Position numbers and translations under genes: made by a program
Shown: in pieces, positions 16,474-25,926 of the stretch
Position numbering within the stretch: position 1 is the stretch's first letter
Layout of the letters: each line of letters opens with the position of its first letter
Origin: Betaproteobacteria bacterium
GTDB lineage: Bacteria; Pseudomonadota; Gammaproteobacteria; Burkholderiales; Casimicrobiaceae
Reading direction: 5' to 3'
Length of the DNA stretch: 64,000 bases
Assembly: GCA_016192065.1 (NCBI GenBank)
Contig: JACPUX010000032.1
Coordinates: 1-64,000 of the forward strand
Notes under the pieces: model-generated
The model's database searches: none
Told to the model about the DNA's origin: nothing
The model's input: the letters and a program-made list of their open reading frames with translations, nothing else

Positions 16474-17073
16474 TTACTTGCGCATGCCCCGTTCGGCCGA
16501 GGTCAAGGCCTCGATGAACGCCGGCCGCGTGAAAAGCCGCTCGGCGTATTTCATCAGCGCGGCGGCCTGTTTCGGGAGCTGAATGCCGTAGTGATCGAGT
16601 CGCCACAGCAGCGGGGTGATCGCCACGTCGAGCATGGAGTACTCATCGCCCAGCATGTACTTGTGCTTGGCGAATACCGGGGCGATTTCCACCAGCCGGT
16701 CGCGCACTTCGGCGCGGGCCTTTTCGAGGTTCTTGGCGTTTTGCCCTTCGAGCGTGGGGATGTGGTGGAACATCTCCTTTTCAAAGCGATGCAGGAAAAG
16801 CCTCGCCCTGGCGCGCATGATCGGGTCTGCCGGCATCAACTGCGGATGCGGGAAGCGCTCATCGATGTATTCGTTGATGATGTTTGATTCGTGCAGCACC
16901 AGGTCGCGCTCCACCAGCACCGGCGTCTGATTATAGGGATTCATCAGCGCCAAGTCCTCAGGCTTGTGGTCGGCATCGACGTCGATGATCTGAAAGTCCA
17001 TGCCCTTCTCGTGCAAGACGATGCGGCAGCGTTGGCTGAAGGGGTCGGTGGTACCCGAGTAGAGAGTCATCAT
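16474..17073 (-). CDS. sspA: Stringent starvation protein A (GST-fold)
   Basis: A 199-residue RNA-polymerase-associated protein with a glutathione-transferase fold: an N-terminal thioredoxin-like domain (MMTLYSGTTDPFSQRCRIVL) and an alpha-helical C-terminal domain. In beta- and gammaproteobacteria SspA binds RNA polymerase and alters promoter choice under starvation. It lies between petC and sspB on the same strand, about 100 bp after petC, the common order in Burkholderiales and Rhodocyclales, so it may share the petABC transcript. Confidence 0.92.
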   Translation of the reverse strand: MMTLYSGTTDPFSQRCRIVLHEKGMDFQIIDVDADHKPEDLALMNPYNQTPVLVERDLVLHESNIINEYIDERFPHPQLMPADPIMRARARLFLHRFEKEMFHHIPTLEGQNAKNLEKARAEVRDRLVEIAPVFAKHKYMLGDEYSMLDVAITPLLWRLDHYGIQLPKQAAALMKYAERLFTRPAFIEALTSAERGMRK

Positions 17074-17174
17074 GGCTTCAATTTCCCATTAAACCGCCGT
17101 GTTTCGCGCACGGCTAGGCAAAGCAGAAGGGCAGAGGCACGGCCCCTGCCCTGGTCAAGTAACGGCGCGTCCGC

Positions 17175-17996
17175 TCAGTGTACGTCTTTCCAGAACTCGC
17201 GCTTCAATAAGTAAGCAAAAACGAACAACACCAGCAGGAAGGCGAGCACCACATACCCCATGGCGATGCGCTTGTTCTTTGCCGGCTCGCCCAGATAGTC
17301 GAGGAAGTTCACCAGATCGACAACATAGCTGTCGTACTGGTCGGGCTGCATGGCGCCTTTGCCCGCCTCGACGCTGCGCAGCACGTACTTGACGGTCTCC
17401 TTGCCGTCCTTGCTCGCCTCGTGCTTTTCGACCAACTCCGCGACACCCTTCAGTTTGGACAGAGCGGCTTCGGCTTCGCCGTGCGCGGCGTATTCCTTCT
17501 CAACCAACCTGCCCAACCCGGACAGTTGCCACATCACGTGCGGCATGCCCACGTCCTTGAACACCAAGTTGTTCCATCCCGTGGGCTTGGTCTCATCAAC
17601 GTAGAAGCCACGCAGATAGGTGTACAACCACCGGGTGCCCCGCGCTCTGGCGATCACCGAGAGATCGGGCGGCAGGGCGCCGAACCAGGCCTTGGCGTCG
17701 CCGGGCCTCATGGCGTTGGTCATGGTATCGCCGATCTTGCCCTCAGGGGGGACGAAAGCGGCCTTGATCTGCGCTTCGGTGAACCCAAGATCGGTGAGCC
17801 GCCCATAACGCATGAAACTGGCGGTGTGGCAGGGCAGGCAATAGTTGACGAACGCCTGCGCGCCCCGTTGCAGAGACGCAGCGTCAAGTCGGTCGGCCGC
17901 GGGTTGGTCGAGGCGTACCCCTCCGGCGCTCGCCAGCGCGGCACCGGTGGCCATCGACACGGTGATCGCGAGGAGAAGCTTAAGAACCTGGTTCAT
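17175..17996 (-). CDS. petC: Cytochrome c1 of the bc1 complex
   Basis: A 273-residue precursor of the c-type subunit that carries electrons from the Rieske centre to soluble cytochrome c. The signal sequence ends near residue 23 (LLLAITVSMATGAALASA). The heme site is C53-L-P-C56-H57. A single transmembrane anchor near the C-terminus (IAMGYVVLAFLLVLFVFAYLL in order) precedes a short cytoplasmic tail. It starts eight bases after the petB stop. Confidence 0.95.
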   Translation of the reverse strand: MNQVLKLLLAITVSMATGAALASAGGVRLDQPAADRLDAASLQRGAQAFVNYCLPCHTASFMRYGRLTDLGFTEAQIKAAFVPPEGKIGDTMTNAMRPGDAKAWFGALPPDLSVIARARGTRWLYTYLRGFYVDETKPTGWNNLVFKDVGMPHVMWQLSGLGRLVEKEYAAHGEAEAALSKLKGVAELVEKHEASKDGKETVKYVLRSVEAGKGAMQPDQYDSYVVDLVNFLDYLGEPAKNKRIAMGYVVLAFLLVLFVFAYLLKREFWKDVH

Positions 17997-18003
17997 CTTC
18001 GGA

Positions 18004-19242
18004 CTACCTCACCCTTTCCGGTTCCGGCTTGCATCGGTCAATTCTGCTGTACCAGGGCATGGCCAGGAAGAAAGCGAAATAAACCACCGTCAGAAACTGC
18101 GCCAGGGCAGTGCGGAACGGCGTGGGCGGCAGCACCCCGAGGTATCCGAGGATCAGGAAACTGAGGATGAAGGCGGCCAGGAAACTCTTGTAGATCGGGC
18201 CGCGATAGCGGATGGACTTCACCGGGCTCCGGTCCAGCCACGGCAGGGCGAAGAAGATCAACACCGCCGCGCCCATGACGATCACGCCCCAGACCTGGGT
18301 CTCGAAATAAGAAGGCACAGCGCGCAACATCGCGTAATAGGGGGTGAAATACCACACTGGGGCGATGTGTTCCGGGGTCTTCAGAGGATCGGCGGGAATG
18401 AAGTTGTTGTCTTCGATGAAGTAACCGCCCAACTCGGGCGCCCAGAAAACGATGGCCGAGAAAATGATCAGGAAGCCCACCACCCCAACGATATCCTTGA
18501 CCGTGTAATAGGGATGGAAAGGGATGCCGTCGCGCGGTAGGTGCGTCACCGGATCCTTGTTCTTCTTGATCTCCACGCCGTCGGGGTTGTTCGAGCCGAC
18601 CTCATGCAAAGCGATGATGTGTACCACCACCAAGAGGAGGAGCACGATCGGCAGCGCGACCACGTGAAAGGCGAAAAAGCGGTTCAGGGTGACATCAGAA
18701 ATGGTGTAGTCGCCCCTGATCCAGACCGCCAGATCGGGACCGATCACCGGAATGGACGCAAACAGGTTCACGATCACCTGCGCGCCCCAGTAGGACATCT
18801 GGCCCCAGGGCAGGAGGTACCCGAAAAACGCTTCGGCCATGAGTGCCAGGTAGATCACGCAGCCGATCAACCAAAGCAGTTCCCGCGGACTGCGGTAGGA
18901 ACCGTACATCATGCCGCGAAGCATGTGCAGATAGACCACCACGAAGAACATCGACGCGCCGGTGGAGTGCATGTACCGGATCAGCCAGCCCCAGGAGACA
19001 TCGCGCATGATGTACTCGACCGAGGCGAAGGCCTGCGTCATATCGGGCTTGTAGCTCATGGTGAGCCAGATGCCGCTGACGATTTGCAGCACCAGCACCA
19101 GTAGGGCCAGCGAGCCGAAGTAGTACCAGAAGTTGAAATTCTTGGGCGCGTAATACTCGGAAAGGTGTTCTTTCCAGAGCTTGGTCAGGGGAAAGCGGGC
19201 ATCGACCCAGCCCAGTAGCGCCTTGCCGTCGAATTTGATCAA
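18004..19242 (-). CDS. petB: Cytochrome b of the bc1 complex
   Basis: A 412-residue full-length cytochrome b with eight expected membrane helices and quinol-oxidation and quinone-reduction sites. Heme-ligand histidines can be seen in WLIRYMHSTGASMFF and in the later helix FHVVALPIVLLLLVVVHIIALH. The Qo-site motif reads PVWY (APVWYFTPYYAML) rather than the mitochondrial PEWY, a substitution known from beta- and gammaproteobacteria. Transcribed between petA and petC. Confidence 0.96.
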   Translation of the reverse strand: MIKFDGKALLGWVDARFPLTKLWKEHLSEYYAPKNFNFWYYFGSLALLVLVLQIVSGIWLTMSYKPDMTQAFASVEYIMRDVSWGWLIRYMHSTGASMFFVVVYLHMLRGMMYGSYRSPRELLWLIGCVIYLALMAEAFFGYLLPWGQMSYWGAQVIVNLFASIPVIGPDLAVWIRGDYTISDVTLNRFFAFHVVALPIVLLLLVVVHIIALHEVGSNNPDGVEIKKNKDPVTHLPRDGIPFHPYYTVKDIVGVVGFLIIFSAIVFWAPELGGYFIEDNNFIPADPLKTPEHIAPVWYFTPYYAMLRAVPSYFETQVWGVIVMGAAVLIFFALPWLDRSPVKSIRYRGPIYKSFLAAFILSFLILGYLGVLPPTPFRTALAQFLTVVYFAFFLAMPWYSRIDRCKPEPERVR

Positions 19243-19257
19243 TCGAGTCGCTCCCCT

Positions 19258-19854
19258 CTAGGCCGGTTTGGTATCGGCGCCGATGAGTATCCGCGTATCC
19301 GATAGGTAAGCGTGGGGCGGAACCACCAGGTTCGTGGGCGCCGGAACGTTCTTGTAGACCCGGCCGGCCAAGTCGAATTTGGAACCATGGCAGGGACAGA
19401 AGAATCCGCCCATCCAGTCAGCCCCCAGGTCGGCCGGGGCAAGGTCGGTACGCTTGGTCGGCGAGCAGCCCAGATGGGTACAAATGCCTACCAAAACCAG
19501 GATCTCCGGCTTAATCGAACGCCACTCGTTGCGCGCGTAATCCGGCTGTTGACCTTTGTTCTTGGACTCGGGATCGTTGACCACACCAGCGGTTTTCTTG
19601 AGGCTCGCCAGCATTTCCGGAGTGCGCTTCATCACCCAGACTACTTGCCCACGCCATTCCACCGTCGCCAGCGCCCCGGCTTCGAGCTTGCCGATGTCGA
19701 ACTCCACGGGAGCCCCCATGGCTTTGGCCCGCTCGCTCGGTTGCAAGCTCAGCAAAAAAGGCGCCGCCGCCCCCACCGTGGCCAAGCCTCCCGCCGCCGA
19801 GGTCGTCGCGACCAGGAACCGCCTCTTGCCCTTGTCCACAGTGCTCTCACTCAT
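19258..19854 (-). CDS. petA: Ubiquinol-cytochrome c reductase Rieske iron-sulfur subunit
   Basis: A 198-residue subunit with a twin-arginine-like N-terminal anchor (KGKRRFLVATTSAAGGLATVGAA) and the two [2Fe-2S] loops CTHLGC and CPCHGS. Export of this subunit normally uses the Tat system, whose genes lie 1.6 kb away. The ATG at 19854 is preferred (MSESTVDKGKRR); another ATG two codons upstream at 19860 is possible, with GAGGGT next to it. Confidence 0.95.
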   Translation of the reverse strand: MSESTVDKGKRRFLVATTSAAGGLATVGAAAPFLLSLQPSERAKAMGAPVEFDIGKLEAGALATVEWRGQVVWVMKRTPEMLASLKKTAGVVNDPESKNKGQQPDYARNEWRSIKPEILVLVGICTHLGCSPTKRTDLAPADLGADWMGGFFCPCHGSKFDLAGRVYKNVPAPTNLVVPPHAYLSDTRILIGADTKPA

Positions 19855-19905
19855 CCCCATACCCTCAGGTGTTGCCGTGGTCTTTTTGAGACCAAAAACT
19901 TGCGA

Positions 19906-19911
19906 ATTATA
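19906..19911 (-). promoter_or_regulatory. Candidate -10 box for petABC
   Basis: A perfect TATAAT on the minus strand lies 51 bp before the petA start. Upstream sequence offers only a weak -35 (TTTCGT at 17 bp). A small stem TGGTCT/AGACCA follows in the presumed leader. Confidence 0.4.
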
Positions 19912-20079
19912 AATGATTTTGCAGTGCAACGAAAAGAGAAAGTCCGGAAACGGGGCGCCAGGCCGCGCCGGACAAGGATCGCGGCCCGGCGCTCGGCCTC
20001 CAGCCCGCCCCGTGGCATGCCATAATTCGAATCGAGGGCGGACACCCTCGCCGTCTTCCCGATTCTGGAAATCGCCGTG

Positions 20080-21219
20080 ATGAGAAAACTCTGGTTCGTC
20101 TTCGCTCAGGCCTGCACCGTCGCTCTGGCACTGCTTTTCGTGGTGAGCACACTGCGGCCGGACCTGCTGCCGCGTGGCGGCAAGAACAATATCGTGCTTT
20201 TGCAGGAAACCGCTCCCGGTGTCGAGCCACCCGCGCGAGGCGGCGCGCCCTCGGGCTTTCGCAGCGGCGCCGAAAAGGCCATGCCGGCGGTGGTGAATAT
20301 CTACACCAGCAAGGCCGTGCGTACGCCCCGCAATCCCTTCCAGAACGACCCCCTGTTCAAGCGCTTCTTTGGCGAGGCGCAGCCGCAACGGGCGACCAGT
20401 CTTGGCTCCGGCGTGATCGTCAGTCCTCAGGGCTACGTGCTCACCAATCACCACGTGGTCGAGGGTGCGGACGAAATCAAGCTGGTGCTCGCCGACGGCA
20501 GCACCCACGACGCCAAAGTGATCGGCGGCGACCCCGACACCGATCTGGCGGTGCTCAAGGCCGAGGACAGCAACCTGCCGGCGGTGACCTTCGGCAACTC
20601 CGAAGGTCTGCACGTGGGCGACGTGGTGCTGGCCATCGGCAACCCCTTTGGCTTCGGCAATACCGTCACCCTGGGTATCGTCAGCGCCTTGGGCCGGGGC
20701 CTGGGCATCAACACCTTCGAGAGCTTCATCCAGACCGATGCCGCCATCAATCCGGGCAATTCCGGTGGCGCGCTGGTCGACATCGAAGGCAATCTCATCG
20801 GCATCAACAGCAACATCTACTCGCGTACCGGCGGCTCCGAGGGTATCGGTTTCGCGATTCCGGTGACCATCGCCCGCCAGGTGATGGAGAGCATCATTCG
20901 CGACGGGAGCGTGACCCGTGGTTGGATGGGCATTGACGTACAGGAGATGAACCCCCAGATCGCCGCCGCCTTTGCCCTGCCCAAACCGGCCGGGGTACTG
21001 GTGGCGCGACTATTGCGAGGTGGTCCCGCCGACCGCGGCGGCCTGCAGATGCGCGACATCATTTTGCAGATCAACGGCAAGGAAATTGGCGACGGCGCAG
21101 CCCTGTTGAACACCATCGCCACCATCGCACCAGGAACCAGCGTGCCGGTGAAGGTCTGGCGGGGCGGCAAGGAAGTGCTCTTGCAGGTTGAAGTGGGCAA
21201 GCGCCCGAGCACGCCCTAG
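20080..21219 (+). CDS. HtrA/DegS-type periplasmic serine protease
   Basis: A 379-residue trypsin-like protease with one N-terminal membrane anchor (LWFVFAQACTVALALLFVVS), a protease domain and a single C-terminal PDZ domain, the layout of DegS and AlgW. Catalytic residues are His125 (TNHHVVEG), Asp155 (DTDLAVLK) and Ser228 (NPGNSGGAL). Such proteins sense envelope stress and start regulated proteolysis of anti-sigma factors, or act as general quality-control proteases. The ATG at 20080 follows an in-frame GTG at 20077. The stop codon lies inside the inverted repeat of the element that follows. Confidence 0.9.
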   Translation: MRKLWFVFAQACTVALALLFVVSTLRPDLLPRGGKNNIVLLQETAPGVEPPARGGAPSGFRSGAEKAMPAVVNIYTSKAVRTPRNPFQNDPLFKRFFGEAQPQRATSLGSGVIVSPQGYVLTNHHVVEGADEIKLVLADGSTHDAKVIGGDPDTDLAVLKAEDSNLPAVTFGNSEGLHVGDVVLAIGNPFGFGNTVTLGIVSALGRGLGINTFESFIQTDAAINPGNSGGALVDIEGNLIGINSNIYSRTGGSEGIGFAIPVTIARQVMESIIRDGSVTRGWMGIDVQEMNPQIAAAFALPKPAGVLVARLLRGGPADRGGLQMRDIILQINGKEIGDGAALLNTIATIAPGTSVPVKVWRGGKEVLLQVEVGKRPSTP

Positions 21220-21383
21220 TGTCTCAACCCATAAGTTTCGCTATGTTCGACGCGTCCCGCATCGCCGATGGCTTGGTCGCTCATCCTCACCATAGCTACG
21301 GCTATGGCGGCGGTTCGCTCCGCGCCCTCGGCGCGCGGATACGCGTCTCGGCATGTACGCAAACTCATGGGTTGAGACACTAG
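21216..21383. mobile_element. 168-bp MITE-like element with 23-bp terminal inverted repeats
   Basis: The left arm at 21216-21238 and the right arm at 21361-21383 are inverted copies matching at 22 of 23 positions. Each begins CTAGTGTCTCAACCCAT when read inward. The interior has no open frame and contains further palindromes (CCATAGCTACGGCTATGG). Both ends carry CTAG. This is the build of a non-autonomous transposable element. The left arm supplies the TAG stop of the preceding protease gene. Confidence 0.75.
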
Positions 21384-21459
21384 CCCCGCGGCAAAATCGG
21401 CGCCGTCTCTCGGTATGCCGTCGGCGCAGACATTTCGGACCTGCGCCGATGCGGCGCCG

Positions 21460-22215
21460 CTAGTCCGTTTCCGCGCCGGCATCCGCGGCCGGCGCGGCCT
21501 TGCCGACGAATCGCGCCAAGAGCAAGCCCAATTCGTAGAGCAAGACCAACGGAACAGCCAGCAGCAATTGTGACACCACGTCGGGCGGCGTGACCACGGC
21601 GGCGACGATGAAGGCGCCAACGGTGGTATAGGGCCGGGCCTCCTTGAGCTTCTCCAGGCTCACCACCCCCAAGCGCACCAGCACGATCAGAACCACCGGC
21701 ACCTCGAAGGTGATGCCGAAGGCGATAAACATACCCATCACGAAACTCAGGTATTTGTCGATGTCGGTCATCATTTGCACGCCGGCCGGCGTGTAGCCGG
21801 CAAAAAACCCGAAGGCGACCGGGAATACCACGAAATACGCGAACGCCATGCCGACAAAAAACAGCACCACGCTCGAGGCCAGCAGCGGCACGATCAGGCG
21901 CTTCTCGTGCTGGTACAGTCCCGGTGCGACGAAGGCCCACATCTGGTAGAGCACCACCGGCAGGGCCACCAGGAAAGCGCCCATCAGCGTGACCTTGAGC
22001 GGAACCAGGAAGGTGCCGGTCACATCCGTGGCGATCATGCTCGCGCCTTCCGGAAGTACCTCGAGCAGCGGCGCCGCCAGCAGAGCGTAGATGTCCTTGG
22101 CCCAGGGAAAGAGGCAGGCAAACACCACCAACACCGTGATGATCGCGCGCATGAGCCGAGTGCGCAGCTCAAAGAGGTGCGACATGAAGGTGTCTTGGCC
22201 GGCGGTTTCGCTCAT
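21460..22215 (-). CDS. tatC: Sec-independent translocase TatC
   Basis: A 251-residue polytopic membrane protein with six expected helices; it binds twin-arginine signal peptides. Typical TatC segments: FMSHLFELRTRLMRAI at the start, the LYQMWAFVAPGLYQHEKR loop after helix 2 and FGITFEVPVVLIVLVRLG later. The ATG at 22215 overlaps the tatB stop by four bases. Final gene of tatABC. The C-terminus is Ala/Asp-rich and variable. Confidence 0.96.
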   Translation of the reverse strand: MSETAGQDTFMSHLFELRTRLMRAIITVLVVFACLFPWAKDIYALLAAPLLEVLPEGASMIATDVTGTFLVPLKVTLMGAFLVALPVVLYQMWAFVAPGLYQHEKRLIVPLLASSVVLFFVGMAFAYFVVFPVAFGFFAGYTPAGVQMMTDIDKYLSFVMGMFIAFGITFEVPVVLIVLVRLGVVSLEKLKEARPYTTVGAFIVAAVVTPPDVVSQLLLAVPLVLLYELGLLLARFVGKAAPAADAGAETD

Positions 22216-22658
22216 CGCGGGTCGCAATCCAGGGCAAGCGGTTGACGTACCGGGCGCGTCGCCTCGGGCGGCGACGGCACGGGCGACTCCGGTGCGGCGG
22301 GCGTGGCAAGGTGTTCCGCGGCTGGTGTCGGCGCTGGTGGTTCCGGCGCCGCAAGCTCGCCACTGGCACTCTGAACCTCAGTTTCGATTTGGCGGGCCTG
22401 GCTTTCCACCGTCTGCACGCCCTCGCGCAAGGAGGTCTCCAGACTGTGCGCCGCGGAATTGAGTTCGCCCTGGAGTTTTTTCAATTCCTCGATCTGCATT
22501 TCGCGGTCGATTTCCGACTTGACGCTATTGACGTAGCGCTGCACCTGGCCGAGCATGCGCCCGGCCATGCGCGCCACGCGCGGCAGGCGCTCGGGTCCGA
22601 CCACGACCAGCGCCACCACGGCGATTAAGGCAATCTCGGAAAAACCGATATCAAACAC
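22212..22658 (-). CDS. tatB: Sec-independent translocase TatB
   Basis: A 148-residue protein with a short N-terminal membrane helix (MFDIGFSEIALIAVVALVVVG in order), the conserved GPERLP hinge and an amphipathic helix, followed by a long charged coiled segment and a Pro/Ala-rich tail. TatB forms the substrate receptor with TatC. It sits between tatA and tatC. Confidence 0.95.
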   Translation of the reverse strand: MFDIGFSEIALIAVVALVVVGPERLPRVARMAGRMLGQVQRYVNSVKSEIDREMQIEELKKLQGELNSAAHSLETSLREGVQTVESQARQIETEVQSASGELAAPEPPAPTPAAEHLATPAAPESPVPSPPEATRPVRQPLALDCDPR

Positions 22659-22737
22659 GCTGCGCTCCGATCAGCGGCGGAGGACGCTGACACCCTCCCC
22701 GGCCGCACGGTGACGGGGCTCGGACAACGGCCGGCAC

Positions 22738-22974
22738 TCAGGCCTTGTTATTGGGGGAAGCGGAGCCTTCCTTGCGGACCTCGCCTTCGAGGGTCTGGCC
22801 GGAAATCTGTGGCGGCGCGACGGGCTTTTCTTCCTCGGCGCCTTTGACACCTTCCTTGAAGCCTTTGACCGCCCCGCCCAGGTCCTGGCCGATATTACGC
22901 AGTTTCTTGGTGCCGAAGATCAGCACCACCACAAGCAGAACGATCAACCAATGCCAAATGCTGAAGGAACCCAT
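22738..22974 (-). CDS. tatA: Sec-independent translocase TatA
   Basis: A 78-residue pore-forming component: an N-terminal helix ([17 protein letters not shown]), the [21 protein letters not shown] hinge and amphipathic helix in order, then an acidic tail. First gene of tatABC. It lies 11 bases after hinT, so the two are probably co-transcribed. Confidence 0.96.
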   Translation of the reverse strand: MGSFSIWHWLIVLLVVVLIFGTKKLRNIGQDLGGAVKGFKEGVKGAEEEKPVAPPQISGQTLEGEVRKEGSASPNNKA

Positions 22975-22985
22975 GTCTGTCTCCG

Positions 22986-23342
22986 CTAGCTAGTGCTCCG
23001 CGCCAGCATGCCGGACAGCGGATTGGGGCCGCCCAGCACATGCATGTGCAGATGGAAAACGTCCTGCCGCCCGATGCGGCCGGTGTTGATGATGGTCCGG
23101 AACCCTTCGCTGGACCCCGCTTCGCGCGCCAGACGAGGTGCGAGGCCGAGGATCTTGCCCAGTAACGCGGTATGCTCGGCGCCACATTGGTCGAGCGACG
23201 CCAGGTGGAGCTTGGGAATGATCATGAAATGCACCGGCGCGATTGGATGGATGTCATAAAAAGCCAGTACATCCTCGTCTTCGTAGAGCTTGCGCGAGGG
23301 CAGTTCTCCCCGCGCGATGCGGCAAAAAATGCAATCATCCAC
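22986..23342 (-). CDS. hinT: HIT-family purine nucleotide hydrolase (HinT-like)
   Basis: A 118-residue HIT protein that hydrolyses adenosine phosphoramidates. The histidine-triad motif HLHMHVLGG is complete, as is the N-terminal [15 protein letters not shown] zinc-type segment. The start is taken as GTG at 23342, with AAGGA eight bases upstream; the only nearby ATG is out of frame. It sits between hisE and tatA, a common order in betaproteobacteria. Confidence 0.93.
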   Translation of the reverse strand: MDDCIFCRIARGELPSRKLYEDEDVLAFYDIHPIAPVHFMIIPKLHLASLDQCGAEHTALLGKILGLAPRLAREAGSSEGFRTIINTGRIGRQDVFHLHMHVLGGPNPLSGMLARSTS

Positions 23343-23370
23343 TTCGGAGTTCCTTTGCGGGCCGAGCCCT

Positions 23371-23703
23371 TCAAGGCTTGCGCGCAGCTTTCTCGGCGTG
23401 CCCGGAAACGCCTTCGCGGCGCGCCAGTTCCTGCAGCACGTCATCGGGACCGAGGTCAAAAGCGGTCAGCAGCACCAGACTATGAAACCACAGATCGGCG
23501 ACCTCGGCCGCGATGCGAAGTTTATCACCGTCCTTGCCGGCCATCACGGTTTCGGTTGCTTCCTCGCCGATTTTCTTCAGAATCGCGTCTTCGCCCTTGG
23601 CGAACAGCGCGGCGACATAGGAGCTGGCCGGATCCGCCCCCTTGCGGCTCCTGATCGTTATCGCCAGCCTCTTGAGTACGTCCGCCGCAGCCGGTTCAAT
23701 CAT
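23371..23703 (-). CDS. hisE: Phosphoribosyl-ATP pyrophosphatase
   Basis: A 110-residue MazG-fold enzyme for histidine step 2 (PR-ATP to PR-AMP). The conserved [15 protein letters not shown] and [14 protein letters not shown] helices with their acidic metal ligands are present. It is a separate protein rather than the HisIE fusion of enterobacteria. Overlaps hisI by eight bases. Confidence 0.95.
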   Translation of the reverse strand: MIEPAAADVLKRLAITIRSRKGADPASSYVAALFAKGEDAILKKIGEEATETVMAGKDGDKLRIAAEVADLWFHSLVLLTAFDLGPDDVLQELARREGVSGHAEKAARKP

Positions 23704-24085
23704 GGTAGATCGCCTTCGGATCTTTGAGCACGGGCAGCATGGACTGCCAAACGCCTCCTTGCAACTGCCGATAGAAACAACTGTGCCGCCCGGTATGGCA
23801 GGCGATACCGCCTTCCTGCGTGACTGTAAGCAGCAATGCATCGCCGTCGCAATCGAGGCGAAGTTCATGGACCCGCTGGACGTGGCCTGATTCTTCGCCC
23901 TTGCGCCACAGGCGCTGGCGGGAACGCGACCAGTAGACCGCCACACCTTCGCCAACGGTCCGTTCCAAGGCTTCGCGGTTCATCCAGGCGACCATGAGCA
24001 GGTCGCCGGTCGCCGCCTCCTGGGCGACCGCGGTCACCAGCCCGTCGGCATTCCAGCGAATCTCCTCAATCCATTTCGGGCTCAT
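23696..24085 (-). CDS. hisI: Phosphoribosyl-AMP cyclohydrolase
   Basis: A 129-residue enzyme for histidine step 3. Metal-binding residues are in [12 protein letters not shown] (Asp and Cys) and in [12 protein letters not shown] (zinc cysteines); [10 protein letters not shown] and [18 protein letters not shown] are standard. A gap of 306 bp with a REP-like pair separates it from hisF, unusual within an otherwise tight his operon. Confidence 0.96.
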   Translation of the reverse strand: MSPKWIEEIRWNADGLVTAVAQEAATGDLLMVAWMNREALERTVGEGVAVYWSRSRQRLWRKGEESGHVQRVHELRLDCDGDALLLTVTQEGGIACHTGRHSCFYRQLQGGVWQSMLPVLKDPKAIYHD

Positions 24086-24391
24086 GATGATCCTGTGCCG
24101 CCACGTTGCCGGGGATCATGGCGATTCGGCCGGCAGGAGCGGGCTTGGCCGCGACGGGGTCTTTCTGTACGGGCCGTGCGCCCGCAATGAGCCCTTCGCG
24201 GGCAAGCCCGCTCCTACCCCGGGCGCGGCGGACGCTTGGGTCTCGGGTCTCATGTCGGGCAGCGCGAACTCGGAGACTTCTCTGGGCAGCGCCGCAGCGG
24301 CCGCGCGAAGGCAAGGGCCCAGCATGGGCGCCGCGTTTAGCCTGATTCCGATGGACGGCTCCACCGGCTCGGTCGCCTTGCCGGACGGCGC
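24086..24391. repeat. Intergenic gap in the his operon with an inverted REP-like pair
   Basis: GGCAGGAGCGGGCTTGGCCG at 24132 and its inverse copy ending at 24218 (24195-24218) match at 21 of 24 positions, with about 40 bp between. This GGAGCGGGCTTG-CCGCGA sequence is like the REP elements well known from Pseudomonas, arranged head to head. The rest of the 306 bp has no supported gene; a frame crossing it lacks recognisable content. Confidence 0.7.
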
Positions 24392-25153
24392 TCACCGCCG
24401 CACCTCGATGCCGGCGGCCGCCAAACGCGCCTTGGCTTGGCCCACGGTGAATTCGCCGAAGTGGAAGATCGAAGCCGCCAGAACGGCATCAGCCTTGCCT
24501 TCAAGCACCCCTTCAACTAGATGTTCGAGCGTGCCCACGCCGCCTGAAGCGATCACCGGCACTTCCACCGCTTCGGCCACGGCACGGGTAAGGGCGAGAT
24601 CGAAGCCGCTCTTCACCCCGTCGCGATCCATGCTGGTCAGGAGAATTTCACCGGCGCCGCGGCGCACCACCTCGCGCGCCCAGGCAACGGCGTCGATGCC
24701 CGTCGGGTTGCGGCCACCGTGCGTAAACACTTCCCAGCGACCAGGTCCCACGGCTTTGGCGTCGATGGCGGCGACGATACATTGGGAACCGTAGCGGCCC
24801 GCCGCCTGGTCGAAGAGGTCCGGGTTCTTCACCCCGGCAGTGTTGATGCTGACTTTGTCGGCTCCGGAATTGAGCAGTGCGCGCACGTCTTCCGTGCGGG
24901 AAACGCCGCCGCCCACAGTCAGTGGTATGAACACCTGCGCGGCGACCTCACCGATCATGTCATAAAGGAGGCCGCGCGTCTCCACGCTCGCCTTGATGTC
25001 CAGAAAGGCCAGCTCGTCGGCACCTTGTTCGTCATAGCGGCGCGCCACTTCGACGGGGTCGCCGGCATCGCGCAGATCAAGGAAATTCACGCCCTTGACC
25101 ACCCGCCCGGCGGCGACGTCGAGGCAGGGAATGATGCGCTTGGCGAGGCTCAT
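24392..25153 (-). CDS. hisF: Imidazole glycerol phosphate synthase cyclase subunit HisF
   Basis: A 253-residue TIM barrel that uses ammonia from HisH to close the imidazole ring. It opens [22 protein letters not shown] with catalytic Asp11. The second catalytic Asp lies in [15 protein letters not shown]. Full length. Its start overlaps the hisA stop. Confidence 0.97.
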   Translation of the reverse strand: MSLAKRIIPCLDVAAGRVVKGVNFLDLRDAGDPVEVARRYDEQGADELAFLDIKASVETRGLLYDMIGEVAAQVFIPLTVGGGVSRTEDVRALLNSGADKVSINTAGVKNPDLFDQAAGRYGSQCIVAAIDAKAVGPGRWEVFTHGGRNPTGIDAVAWAREVVRRGAGEILLTSMDRDGVKSGFDLALTRAVAEAVEVPVIASGGVGTLEHLVEGVLEGKADAVLAASIFHFGEFTVGQAKARLAAAGIEVRR

Positions 25154-25887
25154 TTGCCGTTCTTCGCCGCCACCACAGCGGCGCGGAAATCGAGCGTGCC
25201 TTCATAGAGCGAGCGCCCGGCGATGGCGGCGGTGATGCCCTCGACTTCGAATTGTGCGAGTGCCTTGACGTCATCGACGTTCTTCAAGCCGCCGCTGGCG
25301 ATGACCGGAATACGCAGCTCCCGCGCCAGGCGCACCGTGGCGTCGATGTTCACGCCCGAGAGCATGCCATCGCGCCCAATGTCGGTGTAGACCACCGCCT
25401 CGACCCCGTAGTCCTGGAACTTCTTGGCCAGATCGACCACGTCATGGCCGGTCATCTTCGACCAACCGTCGGTAGCGACCTTGCCTTCGCGGGCGTCGAG
25501 GCCGACCATGATGTGGCCCGGAAAGGCGTAGCAGGCATCGTGCAGGAAGCCCGGGTTCTTCACCGCGGCGGTGCCGATGATGACGTAGGCAATACCGTCG
25601 TCGAGATAGCGCTCAATGGTATCCAGGTCGCGAATACCTCCGCCCAGTTGCACCGGGATGTCGTCGCCCAGTTCATTGACGATGGCGCGAATGGCTTCCT
25701 CGTTGACCGGCTTGCCGGCAAAGGCGCCGTTCAAGTCGACCAGGTGCAGCCTTTCGGCCCCCTGATCGGCCCAGAACCGGGCCTGGCGCGCGGGTGCGTC
25801 GGAAAACACCGTGGCCGAGTTCATGTCGCCCTGTTGCAGGCGAACGCAATGGCCGTCCTTCAGGTCGATGGCAGGAATGATCAGCAT
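25150..25887 (-). CDS. hisA: ProFAR isomerase HisA
   Basis: A 245-residue TIM barrel catalysing the Amadori isomerisation before the HisFH step. Catalytic aspartates are in [16 protein letters not shown] (Asp8) and in [13 protein letters not shown]. Full length; overlaps hisF by four bases. Confidence 0.97.
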   Translation of the reverse strand: MLIIPAIDLKDGHCVRLQQGDMNSATVFSDAPARQARFWADQGAERLHLVDLNGAFAGKPVNEEAIRAIVNELGDDIPVQLGGGIRDLDTIERYLDDGIAYVIIGTAAVKNPGFLHDACYAFPGHIMVGLDAREGKVATDGWSKMTGHDVVDLAKKFQDYGVEAVVYTDIGRDGMLSGVNIDATVRLARELRIPVIASGGLKNVDDVKALAQFEVEGITAAIAGRSLYEGTLDFRAAVVAAKNGK

Positions 25888-25926
25888 GCGATTGGTCGTG
25901 GGTGAGTTGGCCGCGATCGGCCGAAG

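Noticed and set aside
24066-24395. Open frame of 109 codons between hisI and hisF
   Set aside because: Composition and content are those of a REP-bearing spacer; it overlaps hisI and shows no family features.
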